Source of the DNA: Microbacterium sp. LWS13-1.2
GTDB taxonomy: Bacteria > Actinomycetota > Actinomycetes > Actinomycetales > Microbacteriaceae
Reading direction: 5' to 3'
Length of the DNA stretch: 64,000 nt
NCBI RefSeq assembly: GCF_040144835.1
Contig: NZ_CP151632.1
Span: 1,984,001 to 2,048,000, forward strand
Of the stretch, positions 26,050-34,738 are shown piece after piece. The translations under genes were made by a program, and so were the position numbers. The notes under the pieces are model-generated. The model was given only the letters and a program-made list of their open reading frames with translations. It did no database searches and was not told where the DNA came from. Every line of letters starts with the position of its first letter. Within the stretch, counting starts at the first letter, position 1.

Positions 26050-27038
26050 CGGTAGCCGGCTTTGGTTCGGAACTGGTCGATGGCTACCGCGACCAAGAGC
26101 AGCGCGCCGTTGGCGATGGTCTGATAGTACGAGGGCACCGACAACAGCGTCATACCGTTGTTGATAACGCTGATGATGAGTACGCCGATGAATGTCCGGG
26201 TGACCCGGCCCTCTCCGCCGGTGAGGCTGGCGCCGCCCAACAGGACGGCGGTGAGCACCTGCAGTTCGTAACCGACGCCCGCACCGGGTGTCGCGGAGCC
26301 GGCTTGACCGTTGAGGAGTACTCCGGCGAGTGCGGCGACCAGGCCGCTGGCGATGAGGACGCCCATCCGGATGCCCCCCACTCCGACGCCGGCGAGTCGC
26401 GCAGCACGCGGGTTGGCGCCGGTCGCGTAGACGTTGCGACCCCAGGGAGTGTACTTGGCGACCCACCATGTCGCGATGAACACCAGAATCATGACGATCA
26501 CCGACACGGGGATCCCGACGATCCGCTCGAATCCGAGGTAGTCAGAGATCGGGTCGAGCACAGGAATGTCACGGCCGTTGGTGATCACGAACGCGAGCCC
26601 TCGGAACACCGACAGGGTGCCGATGGTCGCGATGATGGGGTTGATCCGCAGCACGGTTACCAGAATGCCGTTGAAGGCCCCCGCGAGCGCTCCGATTACC
26701 AGGGCGGCGGCAATGGCGAGCCCGGGCGGCCACTGCAGGTCGTAGGACAGCAGCGCCGCCGAGACCGACGTGAGCGCGACGATCGAGCCGATGGACAGAT
26801 CGAGCGCTCCGCTGACCACGACGAGCGTCGCGACGGCGGACATCGTGCCGATTATGGAGGCGCTCAACAGCACGTTGGAGAGATTGCGAGCGCTGAAGAA
26901 GTATGGCGACGCGAGCGAGAACGCCACGACGAGGAGTAGCAGAACGAGCAGTAGTGCAGTGTCCTGCTGCCGCAGCAGGGCGGCTACGCCGAAGCGAGTG
27001 CGGGCGGCGATTGGCTCGACTCTTGTGGTGGAATGCAT
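26046..27038 (-). CDS. Ribose-type (CUT2) ABC transporter permease
   Basis: 330-residue multi-span permease of the RbsC/YtfT group. Landmarks: VVVSGALDLSIGSIVAL, GALAGAFNGILVTVLRINPIIATIGT, GRNVYATGANPRAARLAG and LLGGASLTGGEG, then about ten hydrophobic helices in total. Forms the pore with the double ATPase upstream. Sugar or related polyol specificity is not readable. Confidence 0.92.
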   Translation of the reverse strand: MHSTTRVEPIAARTRFGVAALLRQQDTALLLVLLLLVVAFSLASPYFFSARNLSNVLLSASIIGTMSAVATLVVVSGALDLSIGSIVALTSVSAALLSYDLQWPPGLAIAAALVIGALAGAFNGILVTVLRINPIIATIGTLSVFRGLAFVITNGRDIPVLDPISDYLGFERIVGIPVSVIVMILVFIATWWVAKYTPWGRNVYATGANPRAARLAGVGVGGIRMGVLIASGLVAALAGVLLNGQAGSATPGAGVGYELQVLTAVLLGGASLTGGEGRVTRTFIGVLIISVINNGMTLLSVPSYYQTIANGALLLVAVAIDQFRTKAGYR

Positions 27039-27051
27039 GGTCGAGGTCCTC

Positions 27052-28545
27052 TCAGAGCGCGGCTGCGGTCAGCAGCGCGGGCGTCGCCTGGCCTGCGGAG
27101 AACTCCGTGGCCACTCGGCCGGCGTGTACGACGTAGATGCGGTCACACAGGGCGATGGTCTCCTCCGGATCAGACGAGACGAGAAGCGACGGGGTGCCCG
27201 CTGCGGCCTGGCTGCGCAGCAGGCGGTGGATCTCGGTCTTCGCGCCCACGTCGACGCCGCGGGTGGGCTCACAGAGGAGCAGGAGTCGAACCGCGCCGGT
27301 TGCCGCCCACCGGGCAAGCACGACCTTCTGCTGGTTACCCCCGCTGAGAGAGCCGACCGGAGCTGAGAAGTCGCCGATCTTGATCCGGTACTCCTCAGCG
27401 AGGCTCACGGCGAGTGCACGCTGCCGTCTTCTGTCGACGAGGATGCCTCCGGCGCGGCGGGGCTGGAGCACGAGCATCAGGTTCTCCAGGACGCTCAGCT
27501 TCAGGGCGAGGCCTTCATTCTTTCGGTCGGCGGGCACAAGGCCGATGCCGCGGGCGATGGCATCACGTGGGCTGGCCGGTAACTTGCTCGCGCCGAGCAG
27601 ATCGACCCGGTTCGCTGTCGCGGGGAGCATGCCGTACAGCGCCCCCGCGATGGCATCATGTCCGCTGCCGGGAAGACCGAACACTCCCACGATCTCTTCC
27701 TGGCCGACGTCGAGGTCCAGATGCTCCAAGTGCCCATCGGGCACGTTCAGGCTCCGCACCGACACGGCCACTTCGCCGGCCTCGCGCGATTGCGGGGCGA
27801 CGAACGCGGTGACATCGACCCCCAGCATCGCCCTGACCACATCCGCCTTGGTCAGTTCGTTGGCCGCCGAAGAGAGCGCGACCTGGCCGTCGCGGAGCAC
27901 CGTGACGTCATCACTGACCTGCATCACTTCGTCAAGCCGATGGCTGATGTAGAGAATCGCAACGCCCGAGGCCGCCAGTCCCCGAACTCGCTCCAGGAGC
28001 TGGTCGATCTCTTTGGGGGGAAGAGCCGCGGTGGGTTCGTCCAGGATGAGCACGGCTGGTTCGGCAGCCAAAGCCCGGGCGATCTCGATCACCTGTTGTT
28101 CCGCAACGGGCAGCACGTCGACTCGCCCCTCGGGTCCGATCGCACTGCCCAGTGTTCGCAGCACCCGCACGGTGTCGGCGGCCAGGCGGGCGAACGCCAC
28201 CACCGGGCCCTTGCGCGGCAGTCGACCGAGGTAGATGTTCTCCGCGGTCGTCAGCGGACCTGCCAGCTCCAGCTCCTGGTGGACCGTGCGGATCCCCAGC
28301 CGCTGAGCCGCCTGCGGTCCGCCGAACTGCACGACCTCCCCGTCGACGGCGATCTCGCCACCATCGGGGCGGACAGTACCGGAGAGGACGTTCACCAACG
28401 TGGACTTTCCGGCACCGTTCTCTCCGAGCAGGGCATGTACGCGCCCCGGCGCGAGCGTGATGCTCACGCTCTTGAGCGCGCGCACGCCTCCGTAGCTCTT
28501 GGAGATTCCCGTCGCCCGCAGGCGAGCATCGTCGTGGGTAGTCAT
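27052..28545 (-). CDS. Ribose-type ABC transporter double ATPase (RbsA-like)
   Basis: 497-residue ATPase with two nucleotide-binding domains. Domain 1: Walker A GENGAGKST, signature variant LPVAEQQ, Walker B VLILDEPTAAL. Domain 2: degenerate Walker A GLPGSGHDA (normal for RbsA), signature LSGGNQQKVVLARW, but Walker B reads RLLLLCEPTRGVDVGA, with Cys where Asp is usual. ATG 28545 overlaps the binding-protein stop (ATGA). The longer in-frame form is inside the upstream gene. Confidence 0.92.
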   Translation of the reverse strand: MTTHDDARLRATGISKSYGGVRALKSVSITLAPGRVHALLGENGAGKSTLVNVLSGTVRPDGGEIAVDGEVVQFGGPQAAQRLGIRTVHQELELAGPLTTAENIYLGRLPRKGPVVAFARLAADTVRVLRTLGSAIGPEGRVDVLPVAEQQVIEIARALAAEPAVLILDEPTAALPPKEIDQLLERVRGLAASGVAILYISHRLDEVMQVSDDVTVLRDGQVALSSAANELTKADVVRAMLGVDVTAFVAPQSREAGEVAVSVRSLNVPDGHLEHLDLDVGQEEIVGVFGLPGSGHDAIAGALYGMLPATANRVDLLGASKLPASPRDAIARGIGLVPADRKNEGLALKLSVLENLMLVLQPRRAGGILVDRRRQRALAVSLAEEYRIKIGDFSAPVGSLSGGNQQKVVLARWAATGAVRLLLLCEPTRGVDVGAKTEIHRLLRSQAAAGTPSLLVSSDPEETIALCDRIYVVHAGRVATEFSAGQATPALLTAAAL

Positions 28546-29516
28546 TCCGGATACAGCTGGCCGATGTTCGCAGCGGAGATGACCTCGATCTTCTCGGGAT
28601 GCGTCACTTCGGGGACCTCTTCGCCCGCGGCGACCTTCTGAGCCAGATCGATGAGGACCGAGCCCCAAGACTCAGGGAACAGTCCGACCGTTCCTACCAG
28701 CGGAGTGCCGGCCTTACGTATCTCCGGGAAGATCGCCGCGTCACCCCCGGTGCTCATGACCAGGACGTCGTCGCGTCCGGACGCTTCGACCGCAGCGACC
28801 ACGCCCAGGCCCACGGAATCCACGTGTGCCCAAATGATGACGGGCTCATCGGGGTGAGACGTAAGGAAATCCGCCGCGAGCTGGCGACCGACGGCGGCGT
28901 CGCTACGGCTGTCGACATCCGTGAACTCGATGTCGGGGTAGGTGTCGGAGATCGCAGCCTTCGCGCCTTCGCTGCGATCCAGCTGAATAGGCCCGCCCTG
29001 GGGGAGCGTGACGATCAGAGCCGCCGGGGTTTCGTCCTCTCCCCATTTCTCCTGAGCCGCCGCGGCCAATTGCGAGCCACCGATCTCGCCGACCTGGGTG
29101 TTGTCGATGGCGAAGAGCGGCGCGCCCTCGATCGGGTACTGAACGGCAATCACGGGAATGCTGGCGTCGGCCATCAACGATGCGACGCGCGAGTTGCTGT
29201 CGGCGTTGCCGTTGTATTCGATGAAGACGTCCGGGTCGGTGGTCGCGGCTTGGCGGGCATTGTCCACGGCGGTCGCCGCGTCGTTCTGGTTGTCCAGAAC
29301 GCTGAGTTCGACACCGGCCGCGTCTGCTGCGGCCTGAAGCGACTTCGTCACTGTCGCGACGAAGCCGACACTCTCGCCAAAGCTGGCGTAGGTGACCTGC
29401 AGTGGCGCCGGTGAACCGGAGGTCTCTGTCAGGTTGCCCACTCCGCCACATCCGGCCAATGCGAGTGCGGCGGTTACAACGGCGAGCAGAGGCAGTGCGT
29501 GTGATGTGCGCTTCAT
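28542..29516 (-). CDS. Ribose-type sugar-binding lipoprotein
   Basis: 324-residue type I periplasmic-binding-fold protein. Signal peptide with lipobox LALAGC; then LQVTYASFGESVGFVATVTKSLQAAADAAGVELSVLDNQND, as in RbsB/YtfQ relatives, and DVFIEYNGNADSN. ATG 29516 begins the signal peptide. First gene of a transporter-permease-Dabb-hydratase operon and preceded by a promoter with an operator shared with the transketolase operon. Ligand probably a sugar or polyol whose breakdown needs the split transketolase. Confidence 0.9.
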   Translation of the reverse strand: MKRTSHALPLLAVVTAALALAGCGGVGNLTETSGSPAPLQVTYASFGESVGFVATVTKSLQAAADAAGVELSVLDNQNDAATAVDNARQAATTDPDVFIEYNGNADSNSRVASLMADASIPVIAVQYPIEGAPLFAIDNTQVGEIGGSQLAAAAQEKWGEDETPAALIVTLPQGGPIQLDRSEGAKAAISDTYPDIEFTDVDSRSDAAVGRQLAADFLTSHPDEPVIIWAHVDSVGLGVVAAVEASGRDDVLVMSTGGDAAIFPEIRKAGTPLVGTVGLFPESWGSVLIDLAQKVAAGEEVPEVTHPEKIEVISAANIGQLYPE

Positions 29517-29543
29517 AGCGTGGCTCCTCACCATTGAGTTCCA

Positions 29544-29597
29544 TGTGGCCAGGTGGCCTAGCCACCTAACCATAGGCGATCTCGGATTTGCAGTCAA
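29544..29597 (-). promoter_or_regulatory. Promoter and operator of the ribose-type transporter operon
   Basis: On the minus strand: -35 TTGACT (29592-29597), 17-base spacer, -10 TATGGT (29569-29574). Directly downstream is a perfect inverted repeat AGGTGGC-CTA-GCCACCT (29551-29567) inside TGTGGCCAGGTGGC (29544-29557). Same order and spacing as at 24117-24170, so one repressor should control both operons. Confidence 0.78.
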
Positions 29598-29922
29598 GTT
29601 TCGAGCAAGCAGCCTGCAAGACACTCCACGCGTGGTTGGCGAAGCCCGGGCGCACCCGCGAGCTCGCTGGGCGCAGGCGGAGCGGAGCAGATCGGTCACC
29701 GGCCGCTCGTTCCGCCCGGGGAGGGACCGCGGGCGGCAACCCGCGGGGGACGGCCTGGCGAGACCGCGCTGTCGTTAACCGCGCGGGGACCGACCACGGG
29801 TGAGGTCGCGGACCATTCCTAGATGTCCGCGGCGCGACCGTCTGCAAACACCTGACCTCAAGAGATCGTTCCCGCCAGTCAGATCGACCGTTTATCCGAC
29901 GTCGTGGCGGGACCGCCAGTCC
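29598..29922. other. Non-coding stretch with a stem-loop
   Basis: About 325 bases between two minus-strand operons. No convincing gene. A 7-bp stem CCGCGGG-CGGCAA-CCCGCGG lies at 29727-29746 and could end transcription of the upstream sulfonate-type operon. Confidence 0.4.
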
Positions 29923-30654
29923 TCAGGCGAGTTCTCGCACCCCGAGGTCGGCGAGCAGGGCCGTCCGCAACCGGAGGAACTCCTCGCCTGCCTTCTGCCG
30001 CGGGTGCGGCAGGTCGATCGGAACATCCGCGACGAACTGCCCGGCATCCATCACCAGGACCCGATCGGCGAGAAGAATCGCCTCCTCAACGTCGTGGGTG
30101 ACGAGCAAGACGCCCGGCCGGTGCGCGCGGTACAGCTCCAGCAGCAACGCATGCATGCGGATCTTGGTCAGCGCATCAAGAGCCCCGAAGGGTTCGTCCA
30201 AGACCATGAGTTCGGGTTCGCGGATGAGCGCTCGGGCCAGGGACGCCCGCTGGGCCTCTCCCCCGGAGAGTGTGAGGGGCCACACGTCGCTGCGGTGCTC
30301 CAGACCCACTTCCCGCAGGGTGGCCTCCGCGCGTTCGCGCAGATTGGCGCCGGTCAGACCCAATACGATGTTTCGCCACACCCTCTTCCACGGCAGGAGG
30401 CGCGGCTCCTGGAACCCGACGGCCAGACGGTCGGTGACATGCACCTCCCCCGTCGCGCCGTTGTCTAGCCCGGCCACGATCCTCAGGAGCGTGCTCTTGC
30501 CGGTCCCGGATCGTCCGAGCAGCGCGACGAACTCGCCCCGGCGGATGTCGAGATCGATGTCGTGGAGTACCTGGGTGGCCCCGAAGGAGCGGGACACGGT
30601 ACGCAAGGCGACGACCAACGCCGCTGCGGACGAGGTGGTGTCGAGCGAGGTCAT
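29923..30654 (-). CDS. Sulfonate/nitrate-type ABC transporter ATP-binding protein
   Basis: 243-residue ATPase of the SsuB/TauB/NrtD group. Walker A GRSGTGKST, Q-loop VGFQEPRLLPW, signature LSGGEAQRASLARAL, Walker B LMVLDEPFGALD, H-loop THDVEEA. Overlaps the permease gene by ATGA. Together with the next two genes it forms a complete importer. Confidence 0.9.
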   Translation of the reverse strand: MTSLDTTSSAAALVVALRTVSRSFGATQVLHDIDLDIRRGEFVALLGRSGTGKSTLLRIVAGLDNGATGEVHVTDRLAVGFQEPRLLPWKRVWRNIVLGLTGANLRERAEATLREVGLEHRSDVWPLTLSGGEAQRASLARALIREPELMVLDEPFGALDALTKIRMHALLLELYRAHRPGVLLVTHDVEEAILLADRVLVMDAGQFVADVPIDLPHPRQKAGEEFLRLRTALLADLGVRELA

Positions 30655-31508
30655 GTCGTCTCCAAACCCTGGCGCCAGGAGAGCGCACGCTTCTCTATCA
30701 TTCGGACGATGAGGTCGGACAGGTACCCCGCAAGCGCATAGATGAGAATGCCGAGGACGATCACGTCGGTGCGCAGATACAGCCGCGCGTTGTTCATGAG
30801 GTAGCCGACACCTTCCGACGCGTTGACTTGCTCGCTGATGACGAGCACGAGCCAGGCGACACCCAGCGACATCCGCAGGCCCGTGAGGAAGCCGGGCAAC
30901 GCGCCAGGCAGAACGATGTGCCGGATGCGGGCGATCGGCGAGAGGCGGACTATGACACCGACTTCGAAGAGCTTCCGATCCACGCCCCGGATGCCGGCGT
31001 AGGTATTGAGGTAGACCGGGAACACCACGGCCAGTGCGATCATCAGCACCTTCGACGGCTCACCGATCCCGAACCACAGGATGAAGAGCGGGACGAGCGC
31101 GAGGACGGGCACCGTCCGCATCATCTGCATGATCGGGTCGATGAGGGCGTCTCCGACCTTCCACAGTCCGGCGAGGATGGCGAGGGCCAGGCCTACCGAA
31201 ACCCCCAGGATGAGAGCGACACCGATGCGCTGGAGAGATACCAAGAGGTGGGCCTGAAGCTCACCTGTGGAGAGCAACTCCAGCCCGGCGGTGAGGACCT
31301 CGAGCGGTGGCGGAAGCACCGTCGTGGGGATGAGAGCCGTCATGGACGCGAACTGCCAGACGACGAGCAGCGCGAGCGGACCGACGGCCCGCAGTGGTCG
31401 CGCGCGATGCCACCACCGCTGTCTTCTCGGCGATGTAGCGATCACCGTAGTCGATGGCGGGGATTGGGGCGGTACGGTTCTCCTCGTAGCTCCCATCACG
31501 TCGCTCAC
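30651..31508 (-). CDS. Sulfonate/nitrate-type ABC transporter permease
   Basis: 285-residue permease of the SsuC/TauC group. Six helices; the EAA loop reads LFEVGVIVRLSPIARIRHIV followed by LPGALPGFLTGLRMSLGVAW, typical of this family. Overlaps both neighbours by ATGA. Specificity unknown. Confidence 0.9.
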   Translation of the reverse strand: MSDVMGATRRTVPPQSPPSTTVIATSPRRQRWWHRARPLRAVGPLALLVVWQFASMTALIPTTVLPPPLEVLTAGLELLSTGELQAHLLVSLQRIGVALILGVSVGLALAILAGLWKVGDALIDPIMQMMRTVPVLALVPLFILWFGIGEPSKVLMIALAVVFPVYLNTYAGIRGVDRKLFEVGVIVRLSPIARIRHIVLPGALPGFLTGLRMSLGVAWLVLVISEQVNASEGVGYLMNNARLYLRTDVIVLGILIYALAGYLSDLIVRMIEKRALSWRQGLETT

Positions 31509-32497
31509 GGGTTCGCGGCCGGGACATCGAAGACGATGTCGGCGACGTCGAATGCCTTGGTGAGGGTGCCGATCGCATGCCAGGAGTCGATGGTTTCTTG
31601 CAGCGACGCGCGAGTCTCTTCATCGTATGGCTCATATACGGGCAACGTCTCGAGAAGGTAGTCGAGCTGTTCCTCGCTGAAGTCGTTCGCGGACTTCTGG
31701 ATCGCGAAGAACTCATCAGGGCTCTCCAGGACCTTCTCCGCACCCGCGGTGTATCCCCTGAGGACCGCGGCAGTGACCTCGGGGTTCGCCTCGGCGAAAT
31801 CTCGCCGCACGACCAGCACGGCGTAGTCGAGCTTCCCCTTTAGTTCGTCGTCGCCGGTGATCAGAATACGTGCCCCCATATTGCTGAGGGCGGCCGGGAT
31901 GAACGTGTAGAAGGCCGCCCACGCGTCGATCGACCCCTGAGTGAAGGCACCCGCAGCATCGCCCGGCCCGAGGTAGACCTTCTCGACGGCATCCGCCGCC
32001 ATGTCGTGGTTGGTGACGGCCTGATCGACGATGTACTCGCCGGCCGCACCCTTGGTCACGGCTACGGACCGGCCGGCGAGGTCCTCGACGCTTTGGATGT
32101 CGCTGTCGACCGGGACCACGATCGACGACAACTGTCCCGGGTCACGCTTGCTGACGCCGAGGAGCAGGTAGTCGCCGGACCCGGTGAGACCCGTCACGGC
32201 ACCGGACGTGACGATCGTCGCGAAGTCCGCCGCCCCGCCGTTGAGCGCCTCGAGCGCAGGCTCGGTGTTTGGGAAGTACCCCGCGTCCTCGGCGGAACCG
32301 CCGACGGCCTCGACCGCGTCCGGTATGTCATCGAAGAGGAAGCCGACATTGGAGCCGGGGGTGCCGACCGTCACGATCCGTGCAGTGACACCCCCCTCAT
32401 CGGCGGGAGCCGGCTGCCCCGCACAGGCGCTCAGGACGAGGGCCCCCATGGTCATGACGGCTAGGGCGGGAAGACGGAACAGGCGGTCGATAGGCAC
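31505..32497 (-). CDS. Sulfonate/nitrate-type substrate-binding lipoprotein
   Basis: 330-residue type II binding protein of the SsuA/THI5/NMT1 group. Lipobox LVLSAC. Conserved blocks: NGGAADFATIVTSG, VEDLAGRSVAVTKGAAGEYIV and GSIDAWAAFYTFIPAAL. The GTG at 32497 is chosen because AAGGGGG lies about 4 bases upstream; another in-frame GTG at 32527 lacks this. Ligands in this family include sulfonates, taurine, nitrate and thiamine precursors; none can be favoured. The YtcJ-like amidohydrolase upstream suggests a nitrogen compound. Confidence 0.88.
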   Translation of the reverse strand: MPIDRLFRLPALAVMTMGALVLSACAGQPAPADEGGVTARIVTVGTPGSNVGFLFDDIPDAVEAVGGSAEDAGYFPNTEPALEALNGGAADFATIVTSGAVTGLTGSGDYLLLGVSKRDPGQLSSIVVPVDSDIQSVEDLAGRSVAVTKGAAGEYIVDQAVTNHDMAADAVEKVYLGPGDAAGAFTQGSIDAWAAFYTFIPAALSNMGARILITGDDELKGKLDYAVLVVRRDFAEANPEVTAAVLRGYTAGAEKVLESPDEFFAIQKSANDFSEEQLDYLLETLPVYEPYDEETRASLQETIDSWHAIGTLTKAFDVADIVFDVPAANP

Positions 32498-32615
32498 AGG
32501 GCCCCCTTCGGGCTGTACCTGGCCCACACACTCGGGCCAGGGCTGCTGATCACGTACTGACTCTCGGTAGTGCTCCTCGACGCTCAGGGTGAACGCGAGT
32601 CTCCCGTCTCTGCAA

Positions 32616-32677
32616 ACGAATGTTCGTATACGACTCCGGGGCTTTCCCGGAACTATACAGCCCGACTGAACATTCGT
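32616..32677 (-). promoter_or_regulatory. Promoter and operators of the sulfonate-type transporter
   Basis: A TATAGT -10 (complement of 32652-32657) lies between two copies of ACGAATGTTC in opposite orientation (32616-32625 and the complement of 32668-32677). The first copy runs into the 10-bp palindrome TCGTATACGA (32624-32633). The downstream site would overlap the transcription start. The GTTCGTATACGA core matches sites upstream of the gamma-glutamyltransferase/livJ pair. Confidence 0.55.
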
Positions 32678-32686
32678 AAACCCACA

Positions 32687-34375
32687 TCACGCGATCTTCT
32701 CCATTGAGCCGTACACAGCCTCGCCGGCGACGAACGTCGCCCGCGAGCGCATACGGCGGAGCGCCCCAGGCGGGCAAGTGAGGGGATCATCTTCGAGCAC
32801 GATCACATCGGCGGCCATGCCCTCACGGAGCACGCCCCGCGCGCACTCCTCTCCGGTGAGGTACGCGCCGCCGGTGGTCGCCGCGCGAAGCGCCTCCGCA
32901 CGCGTCAACGCATTCTGCGCATCGACCACGCGTCCGGAGGCGCTTCGGCGTTCCGTGACCGACCAGACGGACTCCCACAGCGTGATCGGGACGTTGTCGC
33001 TGCCGAAAGCGAACGGCACCCCTGCCTCCTGCAGGGCGGGCAGGGGCAGAATGCTGCCCGCGTTCTCCTCGGACTCCAGCAGCTCATCACCCATCCGGTG
33101 TATGAAGTAGGGAGCGATCGTGGTGATCACCAGCCCCAGACGCGCGATGACGTCGATCTGCGCCGCAGACAGAACGGGAATGTGCCCAAGTACCCATCGC
33201 AGGGGCGCGACGGGGATCTCGCGGTCGATCTCCTCGATCAGCGGCAGGAGGCGGATGTCGATGCCCGCGACCCGTGTGCCCGCCGCGGCGGCCGCACGCA
33301 GCAGGCGTCGAGCCGCCGTCGGCGACAGCCGCGCGCCGGCGCTGAATCCAGCCCACCCCGTCTGACTGAGCGGTCGGGTCCGCGTGCCAGGATCATCCTC
33401 TCCCAGTTCGACGAATACCCCCTGCAGATCGAGACGGGAGTGCGCGCCGAGAAGTTCCGCCCGCCGGTCGGATACGAGGCTGCCGACGTCGTCCATGGCA
33501 TCCGCCGTCCAGTCGGGGCTCCAGATCAGCGCCCCTCGCAACGCCTCGCCGCGTGCGCTCGCATGCGCATCGAGCACTTCGTCGGCAACACCGTGCCCCT
33601 CGAAGTACGCGGTCGTTCCGTACGAGGCATACGCGGACCATCCCGCGGCCACCGCCGCCGCTCGTTGGTCGCGGTCGAACCCCGGAGCCGCGGCGAGAAG
33701 GGTGTTCTCGACGATTGGATTCCGCGTCCGCTCGACGAAAACTCCCGTGAAATCGCCGCGCGTGTCCCGGACCAGGTCAACGAGCGGACTCGGTGAAACG
33801 AGGCGATCGGGGTCAACGCCCGCTGCGCGCAGGGCCGCTGAATTTGCCACCGAGACGAGATCGGCCGCCAGGTTCCAATGGCCCCAGATGGGCCGCACGT
33901 AGACGGGATTGCGCGGAGCGACACGGTCGAGGTCACTCAGGGTGGGCACGAGAGAGCCATCCCCGAGCCGCGCCTCGTCGTACGTCGGCGGGCGCCCGAT
34001 CGGACGGGTGACGATCCACTCGCCTTCAGCGCGGGACGTGACGGCGTCCGCGATCACCGCCAGCACCTCCTCGCGCGAGGTGCAGTCCGCAAAGCTGGGC
34101 TGATCGGCACCGAGATCGAAGCGATCAAGGTGCGCGTGCGCGTCGGTGAGTCCGGGCATCACGACGCGGCCCCCGAGGTCCGTGGCGTCGCGTGGGGAAG
34201 TACCGGTGAAACCCAGGACGTCGCGGTCGCTGCCGACCGCGACGATCCGGTCGCCGCGCCACGCGATCGCGCGCGCCTCGGGCCGCCGATCGTCCATCGT
34301 CAGCACTCGTCCGCCGAGCAGCACGCGCGTCGGCAATTCCTTCTCGCGGCTAGCGTCGCGCGCGGGTTCAGTCAT
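32687..34375 (-). CDS. Amidohydrolase family protein (YtcJ-like)
   Basis: 562-residue metal-dependent hydrolase of the amidohydrolase superfamily 3 type. Metal-binding HxH in GLTDAHAHLDRF near residue 66-74; later LGHIPVLS and the Asp in FAFGSDNVPI; the C-terminal composite sheet has ARGVLREGMAADVIVLEDDPL. ATG 34375 has GGAGA 6 bases upstream; the longer in-frame form to 34612 is not family-like. Members act on amides, formamides and cyclic ureas. It lies upstream of the sulfonate-type transporter but is separated from it by that operon's promoter. Confidence 0.88.
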   Translation of the reverse strand: MTEPARDASREKELPTRVLLGGRVLTMDDRRPEARAIAWRGDRIVAVGSDRDVLGFTGTSPRDATDLGGRVVMPGLTDAHAHLDRFDLGADQPSFADCTSREEVLAVIADAVTSRAEGEWIVTRPIGRPPTYDEARLGDGSLVPTLSDLDRVAPRNPVYVRPIWGHWNLAADLVSVANSAALRAAGVDPDRLVSPSPLVDLVRDTRGDFTGVFVERTRNPIVENTLLAAAPGFDRDQRAAAVAAGWSAYASYGTTAYFEGHGVADEVLDAHASARGEALRGALIWSPDWTADAMDDVGSLVSDRRAELLGAHSRLDLQGVFVELGEDDPGTRTRPLSQTGWAGFSAGARLSPTAARRLLRAAAAAGTRVAGIDIRLLPLIEEIDREIPVAPLRWVLGHIPVLSAAQIDVIARLGLVITTIAPYFIHRMGDELLESEENAGSILPLPALQEAGVPFAFGSDNVPITLWESVWSVTERRSASGRVVDAQNALTRAEALRAATTGGAYLTGEECARGVLREGMAADVIVLEDDPLTCPPGALRRMRSRATFVAGEAVYGSMEKIA

Positions 34376-34738
34376 GTCGTCTCCTTCGTCGGCACGCAGC
34401 GTCGTTCGATCAGCGAACGGCGGGCAGCCGAAGGTCGTACGCCCGACAGGCTCCGACGACAACGCAAACGTGAAGTGACAGCAGACTAATGTCGAGCTGT
34501 GGCGTACAGCAAGCAGATCGACGGTCGACACCGCGCTGGATGCCATGACCACCTCCGCCGCGTCGCACATGCGTGCCAGCGCCAACCCAGCCTCGCCGGC
34601 CTCAGACATCAACGCCGCAGGCTACGCGCTCACCCGTGACATCACGCTCGGCAATCCACGCTTACGCGAATCGAGGCCCCCAGCCTCAAGAGGATCGAAG
34701 GCTCATATCGCCTGTTGTCATCGTCGACAGGGGGTTGT
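34376..34738. other. Non-coding stretch
   Basis: About 360 bases between the amidohydrolase and the second acyl-CoA-dehydrogenase-fold gene, both on the minus strand. Open frames have no recognisable protein character. I see no clear promoter or operator. Confidence 0.4.

Noticed and set aside
34376..34612. N-terminal extension of the amidohydrolase to 34612
   Set aside because: The extra 79 residues lack family similarity and the internal ATG at 34375 has a good ribosome-binding site.
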